Shown here: one piece after another, positions 32,101 to 41,819 of the stretch
Layout: each line of letters begins with the position of its first letter
Position numbering within the stretch: the first letter of the stretch is position 1
Assembly: GCF_029867415.1 (NCBI RefSeq)
Contig: NC_081186.1
Coordinates: forward strand, 22,385,915 to 22,449,914
Source: Vicia villosa
Lineage: Eukaryota; Streptophyta; Magnoliopsida; Fabales; Fabaceae
Reading direction: 5' to 3'
DNA length: 64,000 nt
Notes under the pieces: model-generated
The model's database searches: none
Seen by the model: the letters and a program-made list of their open reading frames with translations, nothing else
What the model was told of the DNA's origin: nothing
Program-made: the position numbers and the translations under genes

Positions 32101-32658
32101 AAGAAGCATGTGGGGAAGAAACCCAAGAATTGGCATAAGACTTTGGATCAAGCACTTTGGGCTTGTCGAACATCTCCAAAAGAAGCTACAAATACAACTC
32201 CTTTCCAGTTGACGTTTGGACATGATGCGGTACTACCAATCGAAATATGTTTGCAGTCAGTAAGAATACAAAGACAAGCAGACATTTCTCCCAACGTTTA
32301 CTGGGAGTTAATGATGAATGAGTTGGTAGATCTAGACGAAGACAGGCTTCGAGCATTGGAAATGATTAAAAGACAGAAAGAAAGGGTATCCAGAGCATAC
32401 AATAAAAAGGTGAAAGGTAAAACTTTTGTTAATAATGATTTAGTCTGGAAAGTTATTTTACCTATAGACCGAAAAAATCAGGCGCTTGGTAAATGGTCCC
32501 CACATTGGGAAGGACCTTTTCGAATCTTAAAAACATTTTCGAACAATGCTTATGAAATCGAAGAATTAGCAGAAGATCGTAGGATCTTAAGAGTAAATGG
32601 GAAGTATTTGAAGAAATATAAGCCAAGCATGTTCGAAGTTAAGATTGCAAAAACGTAG
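29161..32658 (+). CDS. pol: Element D pol: RT, RNase H, second RNase H, integrase with internal deletion
   Basis: Counted from the ATG at 29161 (overlapping the gag stop) it has 1165 residues; the frame is open from 29119. An N-terminal coiled coil is followed by RT (about 160-340; RVCIDFRDLNAATPKDEYPM, DGYSGYNQIFIAEDD, catalytic YIDDIVVKS near 320). Next come a first RNase H (YISASDKTIGSMLAQ), a second RNase H (LYFDGSTHREGSGVGVLI, NNEAEYEALIAGL, KGDSELVIKQL) and integrase. The HHCC zinc region is present (HSGACGAHQAGH...CQECQEH), as are the three acidic residues (WALDLIGEI, ITTDQGSVFTG, NGQVEAANK). However, the first two are only 24 residues apart, whereas this lineage usually has about 60. 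The 'ATDYFTKWVEA' core is absent at SSRGQ|RFGIPES. This is an in-frame deletion and should disable the integrase. A chromodomain was not seen. Confidence 0.93.
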   Translation: MSESSFFEKISAYVAENKQKAALEAELADVKVDTIQIKEEIAELEVHTDFERSKDTILDEEIMDEGSNQRLDAIYDEEPLGFEKDPMASNIKMLAQDPLEEVNLGDRDQKRITYISAKLEPELKATVIKMLKENRDCFAWDYDEMPGLGRDLVELKLPIKEGKKPVKQTPRRFAPEIHSKIKAEVERLLRCKFIQTTRYVEWIANIVPVIKKNGSLRVCIDFRDLNAATPKDEYPMPVAEMLVDSAAGFEYLSMLDGYSGYNQIFIAEDDVSKTAFRCPGAIGTYEWVVMPFGLKNAGATYQRAMNSIFHDFIETFMQVYIDDIVVKSTSGMSHLDHLSQSFERMRKHGLKMNPLKCAFFVQAGDFLGFVVHKKGIEINQNKTKAIMKTKSPSTKKELQSLLGKINFLRRFISNLSGRTQAFSPLLRLKQGKFEWRAEHQEAFDQIKQYLTCPPILSPPNGKKHMRLYISASDKTIGSMLAQEDENGIERAIYYLSRVLNDAETRYTAIEKLCLCLYFSCIKLKYYIKPVDVYVSSHCDVIKHMLSKPILHSRIGKWALALTEYSLIFQPLKAMKGQIVSDFIVDHAVVENHQHYVDLKPWKLYFDGSTHREGSGVGVLIISPDGIPTKLKYKLEGPLCSNNEAEYEALIAGLEALLELGATRVEIKGDSELVIKQLTKEYKCIKENLIMYFVIANRLLKKFEYVELKHVSRVNNQEANDLAQLASGYKVSKEKLEELIEVRGRAMSTKLSPSDLENSQLGYANKEEFEVLNIDSLADTDWRSPIINYLKNPSTETDRKIKYRALSYFLMGNELFKKTPEGVLLKCLGEAEAYLALSNVHSGACGAHQAGHKMKWLLFRYGMYWPSMLKDCIEFAKGCQECQEHAGIQHAPANELSTIVKPWPFRGWALDLIGEIHPKSSRGQRFGIPESITTDQGSVFTGRKMQDFAKEIGFKLLTSTPYYAQANGQVEAANKIIIGLIKKHVGKKPKNWHKTLDQALWACRTSPKEATNTTPFQLTFGHDAVLPIEICLQSVRIQRQADISPNVYWELMMNELVDLDEDRLRALEMIKRQKERVSRAYNKKVKGKTFVNNDLVWKVILPIDRKNQALGKWSPHWEGPFRILKTFSNNAYEIEELAEDRRILRVNGKYLKKYKPSMFEVKIAKT

Positions 32659-32908
32659 ACACTTGAGGTGTCACGAAAAGCCAAAATGGTTAGCCATGTG
32701 TCAAAACACATGAGCCATGTCGATCAAAATGGCTTTACATGCAGAATAACAGACTTAAAAAGGAAAAGTCTAAAGAAATTTCAAAATATTTGTCATTCAT
32801 AACTTGGGTTTGCATGCATTACAAAAGATCCAAACAGGATCTGAAAGTACAACAAAAAAAAAAAGAAGAAAGCATAAAAACCCTAAGATAAAGGAAAAAG
32901 GAGAGTTG
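32659..32908 (+). other. Spacer between pol and the first antisense gene of element D
   Basis: 250 bp with no ORF; it is the convergent 3' ends of pol and of the small antisense gene. It includes an A-rich tract at 32855-32880. Confidence 0.6.
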
Positions 32909-33643
32909 TTAGTTAATCCTTTGGTTTAAACCCTCCAAGGACAACACGGGTGAAGCTTCAGCTTCGAACATGTCGATGGCTCCGCCCTCACGCATGCGTC
33001 TCACTACACCCTTCCTTTGAAAGATGAAAGTAAGAAGTCTTCCGTATGGGAGGCAAGTCACGTTCCTCTGCCGTTCAGTACCAATAGAGACAGCTTTCAC
33101 GAGACCTTTGAATATCATCAAAGGAATGTTGATCTTCTTCCCTCGAAGACCACAGAAGATGAACTCCAAATCTTCAACCAAGATGTCGTTTTCGTTGATC
33201 CTCCGAGGCTGGAAGTTGCCCACGAGCATCTGATGCCAGATCCTAACAACTCTGGCACTAAAAGGATCATTTTCCATGACGGACCTCAGCATGAGATGCG
33301 TGGTCATGTTAAAGCCATCGTCATCAAAGCGTTCCCCAGAGTTACTACACCTGATTAAGTGAGCAATGGTGGCAGGAGTAATACTGAAACGTGCATGCCG
33401 AATCTCAGAATCTATGGTGGTTCTACCTTCAGGATCTATGCGTACAGTAGCATTCATCCAAAACTCAGCCAACATGTTTGGATAAACAGCACCTTCCAAG
33501 ACTTCCTCAAAGTAGAAGTCCAACTCCTGATTGACAAACAAAGTTTCAAGAGTGACAAAGTGGCGAAGGAGTTCATCCTCAGAAAGTCTGAACTCGCTCC
33601 GGATAAGGGTTTTGATTTCATTGAAAGAGAGGATTTCGGCCAT
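32909..33643 (-). CDS. Antisense ORF of element D, putative plant transposon-type protein
   Basis: A 244-residue protein on the strand opposite gag-pol, starting MAEILSFNEIKTLIRSEF. It carries YPNMLAEFWMNATVRIDPEG, then FSITPATIAHLIRCSNSGE and IWHQMLVGNFQPR. The order 'YPN.V.EFW.N' / 'ITP..IA..I' / 'W...L.GN' is what I associate with the 'putative plant transposon protein' domain found in repeat-derived plant ORFs; this is from memory. A TATA-like TATATAA lies at 33752-33758 on the minus strand, 110 bp upstream of the ATG, so it probably has its own promoter. No stop or frameshift. Function unknown. It lies downstream of the spliced antisense gene in the same orientation. Confidence 0.75.
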   Translation of the reverse strand: MAEILSFNEIKTLIRSEFRLSEDELLRHFVTLETLFVNQELDFYFEEVLEGAVYPNMLAEFWMNATVRIDPEGRTTIDSEIRHARFSITPATIAHLIRCSNSGERFDDDGFNMTTHLMLRSVMENDPFSARVVRIWHQMLVGNFQPRRINENDILVEDLEFIFCGLRGKKINIPLMIFKGLVKAVSIGTERQRNVTCLPYGRLLTFIFQRKGVVRRMREGGAIDMFEAEASPVLSLEGLNQRIN

Positions 33644-33747
33644 TATGAAAAAAGAGAAGAAGGTTTTGGAGGAAGAAAAATGGTTTCTCTTTTCTGAGTT
33701 TAGGAAAGAAGAGAATGAGTGAATGAAGAAAATAAGGGTGATATTGG

Positions 33748-33760
33748 ACCTTTATATAGA
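33748..33760 (-). promoter_or_regulatory. TATA-like box for the small antisense gene
   Basis: The minus strand reads TCTATATAAAGG, about 110 bp upstream of the ATG at 33643. A transcript starting about 30 bp downstream would have a leader of roughly 80 nt. Confidence 0.55.
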
Positions 33761-34212
33761 AAGGGAATACTAAAGGTTGGTTTAGTTTCTTAATAATTGA
33801 TTAGACTGCAGTTGGTTTTTCCAAAGAGAGGAGTTATTACATCCGCCGTTTCCCGCCCTTGGAAGTTGAACAGCAATCATGAAACTGATTCACGCACGTC
33901 TTGAAATGACGTTTTGAAAAAGTAACGTTATTGTTTAGTCATGATTAGGGCTAAAGAAGTAGAAACGTCAAGTCCAAAGGCTAAGAGGTCGCGAAGAGTA
34001 TTCGGAGTTTACATGTTGCATTAATGAAGAGTACTGTGGAGGATCTGAAAATATATTTTGACAAGAGATTGAAAAGATTTGCTAAGAAATAGTGCTGATA
34101 AATATTATATTTAAACGAAGGGAGAAGTTAAGCATATAAATAAGTGCTTTTACAAAACATATGAGGTTTCGATTACAAATAAGAACGCAACAGATAATAA
34201 GGTTCGAAGCAG
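33761..34212 (-). other. Spacer between the two antisense genes
   Basis: 450 bp without ORF or repeats; presumably the 3' UTR of the spliced gene and upstream region of the smaller one. Confidence 0.5.
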
Positions 34213-37200
34213 CTAGTTGAAACCCTCAGGGAGGTTATTCTTGATCTTTGAATATTGTGACTCCCAAGAAGTCATACGGAGTTCAATCACCGATCGTTGT
34301 TTCTTCAACCTTTCGATCTCAGGAATCAATTTTTGAGCAGCCTCGAAATGTGTGATCCCTGATTGTACTATTTCGACCAACTCCTTTTGGTTGGATTGTT
34401 GGATGGTTGCCTGGCTGCGTTCAGCTTCCTTGATTTTCTCCTCAAGTGCCTTTATCTCTTGTTTCCAGATCTTGATATTTTTTGCATGATCATCAAAGGC
34501 CTTCTGGTCTTCTGATTGCTTAAGTTTGAGGACCTCGCCTCGTTGGGTTGCATCTACTGCAGAATTCCATGAAGAATCACGGGAGGCCATTGCTTCAGAT
34601 AACTCTCTTTCGATACTTCGTTTTCGAAGGATATCAGCTTGAAGTTGCTCAACCAGAGAGCCTAACAGAACAAGTACGTCTGAGACTGTTGTGGAGACTT
34701 GAAGTAAATCTACTTTTTTCAAAAGTTGATTTAAACCATGACTCTTAAGAGGATCCCGAATGAGGAGATCCACAAGATTGACATCGAAGAACCGCTCTTT
34801 GATTTGTCGAAGCAGGCTAGAAGTGTCTTCTTGGTTGCCAGACCCCACAGTCGCAACTGGAATAGCGTCAGGACTTGGAGACGAAGAAGTATCCACATTC
34901 ATGATAATCTTCAAGAAACTAAGAGGATCAGCATGCTTTAATTGTTCTAGCTCCGAAGGCGTAGGGGCAGGCATTGAAGTGGTCCCAGGATCAGCTTTTG
35001 TGTCAAGAGTCGAAGCTTCTTGAAAGTTTTGCTTTTCTAGTTTGGAAGTTTCCTCCATAACATCTGATTCAGACACAGTGTCGTCACTATGATGAGGATG
35101 CAGATTCACATTGTCACTACCTGAGAGGGCGTGATCTTCGCCTTCCAAACTTTTGTCTTGATGAGTAGCTGGAGACTCATCAGTAGAATGACTTTCTTCA
35201 ACGGGTTCATCGGGCAGCATAGTGTTGATGGGCTGAGCATCTTCGACCACGGGTGAAAGAGCAGGAGCTTTGTCTCGAGAAGTATCTGTGTCAGATAAAG
35301 CAGAGTTAGTCATAAGAATAAACCTGTAACAAGTTTGTCAACGAAGCTAAAGATTATTATTACCATAGAGTTTGGGAACATCAATGGTAAGACCAGGATC
35401 TTTGAAACCTGAAGTAGCAGTGCCAGCATCATCCTGCAATAACAAGGTAAAAAAGTTAATCCCATTATTTAGATAAAGTCACAAGTTAATATGCGAAAAA
35501 ACCTGAAAGACCTTGGTTTGGATATTATCTGGACTTGAATTGTGACTTTCGACAACAAGTATGTTGCTAGTTGTTTTCAAAGGGGAATCTTCAGAGGACG
35601 CTTTATCAGTAGGAGAAGCAGTTTTGGAGGGACTTGCTCCCTTTCCCTTTTTCGAAGGAGTAGCAGATTTTTGTCTTTTCCTAAGTCCTTGTCTAGTGCA
35701 AGGAGGAGATTTATCCTCATCATCTGAAGCAGCGGACGAAGAAACTTTCCGTTTCGGACCAGTTGGGGGCTTCGAACTCTGAAAAGACAGATGATAAGCA
35801 AAGGGACTATTGATTACAGATTATATAAGATTAAGAACGCAAAAGGTGCGTACCGTAGGCTTTTTATCAGGATTGAGAGAGCCACTTTCACTGGGTTTGT
35901 CGCTTTGGGATGTCCCAGGATTCTTTTGGGCAGGAGTCTCTTTGATCTTCCTCCTATGGGCAACAGCTGTAGTCGAAACTGAAATTAGTGTACCAGCCAA
36001 AAAGGAAAAGTCAGTCGAAAAGATTGTCTGAATCCAAACCTTCAGGTATTGGAGTCAAGACACGAACGTGTTCGAGATCTATATGGAGATGTCCTTTGAA
36101 AGTATCCAAGGTATGCTTAGTCGGAACCACCCGTTCAGCGCGTTTTTTACTACTGTTTTGAAGATCTTTTAAAACGTTGCCACACACAAACCAATCTGGA
36201 AAAGGGGGGCTCAAAGCCACACCAAAATCCGCGCTTGGCAGTGGAGGAAATTTTGGAGGATTAAGTTTGAAAGCCACTTCATAACGTAGTTCTGGTCGAA
36301 CATACGAGGGCAATTTCAACTTATCCAGTTTGGCGGAAAACTTTTCGCGCAAAGTGATTGCAGCCTCACGAACGGTCCGACTAAGATCATCAGGCCTATA
36401 GATAGTTTCAAAAAAATTTTGGAAAGCTTGTATTTCTTTAATATGAGTTGTAGTACCTTTACGAAAAGTCTCCTGCACATCAGCAAAAGCTGCAGTTAGT
36501 TCCTGCGTCAAACTATCAGCATCAAAGATTTGAGAAGTATAATAATTCGTCCACCATTGATGGAAGTCTGGTGTACAGTAAAAGGAAGGTTCGAAAGGAA
36601 TAGGGGAAAGGTTGGTGACGCCAGCATATCTGTTAACTTTTGTTTCACATTCTTCTTCTGACAAGTATAAGGTGTGGAAGCACATATGACTCCTTTTCTC
36701 ATATAAGCATTTTGGTTTTATTTGGACCAATCCAAACTGTCGTGAAACCAAATTTGGTTGATAGCACACAAGAATGCATTGCCCTTTCGATGGTCGAAGA
36801 CGGTGGAGGAACAACCTTGGAGTCAGAAAAGATTCCCAAATTTCCATAAGCTCAGTTTGTTGATCCTGAGATGTTGGTGGGAATTTCTGAGTAAACCATT
36901 CAGGACCCTTGGTTCTATGTACAAACGGAGCCATAGACGGATCGAATTGACGACGCTGGGCAAACATCATCATATACGCTAAGAAGTATTCTTGAAGTTT
37001 CCCAGGCTTTTCTTTTGGAGTCAGGTAAGCCAACCTAGTTCCTTCAATAGTTCGATTCCTGATTTTGTCATTTTCCTCCTTGACTTTCCCTCGAAACGGA
37101 AGATGAGCTTCGAACGTAGCATTTAGCCACAGTTGCAAAAGCCAGAAAGGTCCAGCATAAAGTAAGGTACCAGATTGGTAATTCTTGGTAAGGTTTGCAG

Positions 37201-38128
37201 CTTCGCTAAGGTTTTCATAAAGAAATCCCAGAAGTAGTTGGCCAAGATTGAGCTTTTTTCCATTATGCAATTGATTAGCCATGCAAAGATATCTCTTTGC
37301 AACTTGTATGGATCTTGAGCAGAAAGCACATCGCGAAAGCCATAGCGCCAAGAAGGCAATATGTTCGTCATCAGAGACTTCTTCGTTCGCGGTAACATGA
37401 TGTTGTTGGATAAACGCAGTATAAGTAACTGTCGAATTATTAAAGCCAATTGTGTCATCATCCATCTCAGTGGGATCGAAGTCTTCCCCAGTTGGTCGAA
37501 GTCCTGTAATCGCAGCTACATCGAAGAGAGTAGGGGTGACCATTCCACATGGGAGGTGGAAAGTGTTGTGGGAAGCATCCCAGAAATGGACCGCTGCTAC
37601 TAGCATGGGTTGGTTATATGTTAAGCCTGTTTTTGATAGTTGGATCAAATCGTAGATTCCTAACGATTTCCAGTCAGATTCTTTCTTTTTCTCTACTTTT
37701 TCTAACCAGGCAAAGTACAAGTCAGGATCTTTGGCTAAAGGGAGTGACCTAAACACTTTCACAAAGTTGGTCATATAATTTAACCTAATTTTTGGCAAAG
37801 CCAAAGGGGCTACGGTTGAAGTTTCTTCAACATTAGCAGATTCTCCTGAAGGAGAGCAACCCTCTTCATTTGTGTTAGCTTTGCTCACTAATGGCCTAGT
37901 CTTATAATAAGCAGGGAAGAACCTACTTAGGGTTTGGTTATCTTCACCCGGCAATGGACCCATAAAAGCAAAAGATTTTCCAGAAAGTTCAAAGGGTATG
38001 ATTACCTGGGAAGCGTAGATAGCGCGAACTTCTTCAACGTTAGGGTTTGGAATGTGTTCGTGTTCACCAGACCGTGTGGTGGATTGGAGCTTTAGAGCAG
38101 GTTGAAGAACATTGGAAGATGAAGCCAT
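34213..38128 (-). CDS. Five-exon antisense gene of element D: plant mobile domain plus coiled coil
   Basis: Read on the minus strand, five exons join in phase: 38128-36040, 35978-35854, 35778-35503, 35433-35364 and 35285-34213. All four introns have GT...AG ends (61, 75, 69 and 78 nt). The joined length is 3633 nt, i.e. 1210 codons plus stop. Alternative acceptors exist, e.g. 12 nt later in intron 1, also in phase. Exon 1 (about 696 residues) carries a plant mobile domain-like region: FHLPCGMVTPTLFDVAAITG, LAYLTPKEKPGKLQEYFLAY. Exons 2-3 encode a basic Ser/Lys/Pro-rich linker resembling a nuclear-localisation region (GPKRKVSSS, GLRKRQK). Exon 5 is acidic, then a long coiled coil (KIWKQEIKALEEKIKEAERS). 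A TATA-like TTTAAATA lies 115 bp upstream of the ATG. Extra, sometimes antisense, ORFs are known in Tat elements. The exon model is my inference from frame and splice sites; there is no transcript evidence. Confidence 0.8.
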
Positions 38129-38240
38129 CGGACGAGTTTTGAGAAATTCAGATTTGAAAAGTTTGAAGATGTTGGTTCCTTTGTTTGATGAAGAAGACGG
38201 AGAAATAGGAATGAGAAGTTGTAAAAAGAGTGCAAGTCCA

Positions 38241-38253
38241 AAGTATTTAAAGG
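38241..38253 (-). promoter_or_regulatory. TATA-like box for the five-exon antisense gene
   Basis: The minus strand reads CCTTTAAATACTT, 113-125 bp upstream of the ATG at 38128. It is outside the LTR, so antisense expression need not depend on the LTR promoter. Confidence 0.5.
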
Positions 38254-38570
38254 TTTAACGGAAATCCTTTTTAAATCTTTTGGGTAAAACCCAAAGGACA
38301 CGTGGCGAATGATGATTTAATCCAATGGCGGTCGAAAGATTCAGCCTTACTCCTAGTATATAGGAGTAATGATCAGGAAGTAAGGTCAAGGACGTGGGAA
38401 TGTAAGTTATGAGAAGACATTTTGAGAATGACAAGACGTTTCGGAAACAGAGATTATCAATGATTATGACGTTTAGTCAGTAGTCTTGGAACTATCAAAA
38501 ATTTAATAAGAGACGAAATCTTATGATGGCAAAAAACGCCTATTTCTGTTGATCTTCGAAACAGGCATTT

Positions 38571-38583
38571 ATTGGGGGCAATT
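38571..38583 (+). promoter_or_regulatory. Element D polypurine tract
   Basis: 'attgggggcaattt' directly precedes the 3' LTR start. It is short and interrupted, but it is the only G-rich purine run at the LTR edge. Confidence 0.7.
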
Positions 38584-39627
38584 TGTTAGCTGAAGATTTC
38601 GTTGAACAAATATATGTGCTTCGAAGGAGTGTATGATCGAAGGCAAGGTGGTTACTGATGACCATCTCTGAGAAATATAAAATGGCTACTGATGGCCATG
38701 TTTCGATAGCAAGAAACGTCTAAGTTTTTTATGAAGGTGATGGCTACTGAAAGCTATTGGAAGGACATATCCTCGAAGACTTAGACAAAATTTATAAATT
38801 TGCTTAAGTATTATTATTTAGCGTGTTTGTTAGTAAGTGTTTATTAACATACTGCCACGCGTCGAAGATGGACTCAGGCGGGAAGATTTGAAATTCGAAG
38901 ATAGTTGCGTAACTGCTTATTCACAGATGTCATCGCTGGAAGTTCTTATGAGAAACGTGGCAGCGGATTAGCGTAGGGCCGTTATGGTCGAAACTAGTAT
39001 AAATAGGAGTTTTTTATGATAGAATTCCGGGTGTTCATTTTGTACAAATCACTCACATATTTACTCAAGTATCAAGCGTTAACGAGAACGAGTTCGCTGA
39101 GAAAATGTACGTATGACACCACCATCTTAATACATGAGTATTATCTTTTATTGCTTTTCGTTTTCGAATATCTTTAAATTCTTGCATTCTATTTACTTCT
39201 TGTTATTTACATTACTGTATCTTTACTTTCATGTTATTTACTTTCATGTTATTTACTTTCATGTTATTTACTTTCATGTTATTTACTTTCATGTTATTTA
39301 CTTTCATATTATTTACTTTCAAGATCTTTAACAGTTTTATGTTTTAAGATTCTTTACATTTAAACAGAATTGCATGTTACGTTATCTGCGTTGTTTACAT
39401 TTTAAAGTCATAATCACATATAATCAAGTCATCACTAAAAGTGTATGTTTTCAATCGAATAACATTTGTCGAAGACAACGAATCATGAACATGGTTCTAA
39501 AGAATATTGATAACAATCTAATTGACTATGTGTCCTAGGATCAATCTAGTCGATCCTGCGAGTAACCAAATCATATTTATTATAGTTTGGAGGACTAGCG
39601 GTTGTTTACCGGAAATCACCGTAAACA
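38584..39627 (+). repeat. Element D 3' LTR
   Basis: 1044 bp; the same ends as the 5' LTR. Noted differences: six instead of seven VNTR units, one extra T near 38799 and one near 39013, a substitution in the last VNTR unit (39308) and a substitution near 39479. Confidence 0.95.
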
Positions 39628-40270
39628 GTGAGACATTAACTTTTTTAGTTCTGCGTTGTTGTTCTTCTTATACCAACCTTTCACAAATTATGTTTACTGT
39701 TTTTGTAATCTATAGAAAGTTTTCTTTGATTAACAACACTGGAATGTTATTCCAAAAAATGACAACAATTTGGGTTCAAGATTTGTGTTCTTAAATAATC
39801 ATATAAATGAATATTTATTTTATTTATCTACTTTTTATACCATAAACAAATACAAGCAATATCTACCATTTGATCTTCCTCAAGATTCAATGAAACAAAG
39901 ATCCAACATTTGATCTTCACTGATAGTGATGATGATGAATTAGATTCAAAATTTGTTATATATTTTTATGTTAATATTTTTTGTAAACAATGTAATATTC
40001 CGAGAGGTATGTGATGCTAGTTTTGAAAATATAAAAATGTTGTTGCTGAGGATCAAACCAACAATCATTTCAATTATCTACTCGATTAATCAAAATACAC
40101 CTCCAAAACCCAAACTTTCACCATTAAGTCACACACGCACACAAATCCTTCTCGTTAAATCACAAGTTCCATGTTCCATTGGAGAATCCATCCATACATT
40201 GAGTTGTTGATGGGTTGTTAATACACTTACCAAATTTTTTTGCAATTCCACTTAATATTAAATTTGTAAT
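39628..40270. other. Intergenic DNA, nothing recognised
   Basis: Short AT-rich stretch between element D and the TIR element. No ORF with motifs and no repeat. Confidence 0.5.
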
Positions 40271-40342
40271 TTAGTTAAGGTTTTTTCTTTACCCACCTCC
40301 CTATTGGGGGTCACCCCCAGCGAAATCCCCAACTTACCCCTG

Positions 40343-40451
40343 CTTCGGAGATGCATCTCCGAAGTAATTTTTTTTATAGATTTTATTAGACTTCGGAAAT
40401 GCATTTCCGAAAACACCAAAAAATTGGTGTTTTCGGAGATGCATTTCCGAA
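40343..40451. repeat. Left cluster of 20-22-bp palindromes
   Basis: A perfect 22-bp palindrome at 40343-40364 (CTTCGGAGATG and its inverse), a perfect 20-bp one at 40392-40411 (TTCGGAAATG and its inverse), and a one-mismatch copy at 40432-40451. The last two are themselves joined by an inverted 'aacacc...ggtgtt' stem. Confidence 0.95.
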
Positions 40452-40739
40452 ATGCATGAAAATTCAAAAAATTTACAATCAGGTAACCTTTCGGAAAAGT
40501 GTTCATATACCATTTTCCCTCCTTCACTATTTCATCACTTTTCTCCAAAACAAACCCAAACCCTCTCCAAAACTTCCATTAAAATCAAACCATTTTTCGT
40601 CTCTTAATTATTCACCATTACAGGACAAAAATTGTAATCGCATTGATAGTAAATTGAGAAGTCTCTTAAATGATAGTAAATGCAAAACGAGTTGTAATCA
40701 ACCTGATTTGAAATTTTGAAGTGCCTTTTCTTCCTACTT

Positions 40740-41071
40740 AAAAGCCTGCTCTCTCACCCATTTTTCCTCCATATGTTGCAGCTCCGGTTGTTCGTCCACC
40801 TGTTGCAGTGCCGTTTGTTCCATCTGTTACAGCGTCGGTTGTTACTCCATCTGTTGCTGCGCCAGTTGCTTCCTTGAGTTCGGCTCCGATTTCCATCAAG
40901 AGCCTGACTGCCGAAGTTAAACAGAAGGCTACTCTAGAGTCGGCTCCATCGTCTCAGAAGGCGGTTAGGTTCCCTAACCGACCTGGTTACGATCAATTGG
41001 GAAGGAAAATTCAAGTTCGTGCTAATCATTTTCAGTTGCGAGTGGCTGATAAGGATCTACACCACTATGAT
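40740..41071 (+). pseudogene. ARGONAUTE exon fragment captured by the TIR element
   Basis: The open frame reads PPYVAAPVVRPPVAVPFVPS and then SLTAEVKQKATLESAPSSQK, followed by AVRFPNRPGY, GRKIQVRANHF and VADKDLHHYD. The last part is the start of the AGO N domain (family phrase 'RP..G..G....V.ANHF......D.DLHHYDV'), most like the AGO5 group from memory. It ends at 41071 exactly at a GTAAGT donor (41072), as an exon would. The preceding Pro/Ala/Val-rich stretch is typical of AGO N-termini. PAZ and PIWI (slicer) are absent, so no functional AGO is encoded. A transcript could be a source of small RNA against the parent gene, but that is speculation. Confidence 0.85.
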
Positions 41072-41815
41072 GTAAGTATAGTTTGCTCATAAGTTTTTTG
41101 AACTTTAAGTGTATAGTTTTTGTTGTTGTTTATTATGTTGGTAAGTTACAATGTGGTATGGATTTCTAGAGGATGAGGACTTTCTAACCTGTTGCAGCGT
41201 CTCCTCCATCGTCTTTCTAACCTCATTCTTTTATCATCAGGATCGGGACTTTTCAAATTCCCACTCATATGAGAGTCAATCGGGTTAAACTTGACTAAAG
41301 CACGTTTCATATATATGAATGTACTGTACTCATTAACTGTACTCATACAGTATCCTACAAGATATTTTACAACATGTTTAAATGATAACAACTGTGTTAA
41401 CAAAAGGGCAACAATTTCTACACCTCTTGGTAAAAACATTGGATGAATAATCAAAACAAACCCTAAATTAGGTGTATTTTCCCATTAGGGTTTCATGATC
41501 ATGAGAGTAATATGAGGGTTTCATGATCATGAGAGTAATGTGAGTGGAATGTAAGAACAAAAAAAACAGTAAAAGTAAAGAAAGTGTAATTACCGGGAAT
41601 ATGAAAAGGAGGAGGTAGGTGAACAAGGGTTGGGTTTGGTTCAGTGATGTTGAGTTCAATGACCGGGGGCCGACGTTATCAAAATGTTGACTCATCCTCA
41701 CCTACCCGTGTTTAACAATATGTAACTTTAATCTTATGTAATGTGATCGATGTAATCTTCATCCGATTAAATAAAGCGAATCGTTCTTGTTTGTTATTTT
41801 TCTTCTGTCCAGACC
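41072..41815. other. Interior of TIR element, unrecognised
   Basis: It begins with the captured AGO intron start. A minus-strand open frame (41146-41454, 102 codons) has no motif I recognise. A 31-bp tandem duplication ('agggtttcatgatcatgagagtaat.tga') is at about 41488-41545. Confidence 0.5.
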
Positions 41816-41819
41816 TTAT

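Larger units (their letters stand above)
23892..39627 (+). mobile_element. Element D: complete Tat-lineage Ty3-gypsy element with antisense genes
   Basis: A 15.7-kb element with LTRs at 23892-24948 and 38584-39627, PBS at 24952, gag-protease, pol, two antisense genes and a PPT before the 3' LTR. The LTRs differ by one 15-bp repeat unit, two 1-bp indels and two substitutions that I noted, so it is young. Two RNase H domains (retroviral-type RH followed by a second 'archaeal-type' RH) place it in the Tat group. The 5-bp flanks do not match (ACTAT left, GTGAG right), so no TSD is visible. No large nested insertion interrupts it. Confidence 0.95.

Noticed and set aside
33017..33358. 113-codon plus-strand ORF opposite the small antisense gene
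   Set aside because: Shadow of the 244-residue minus-strand frame, which has recognisable motifs and an upstream TATA-like box.
41146..41454. 102-codon minus-strand ORF inside the AGO-carrying TIR element
   Set aside because: No recognisable motif and no splice or promoter context; could be chance, so not called a gene.
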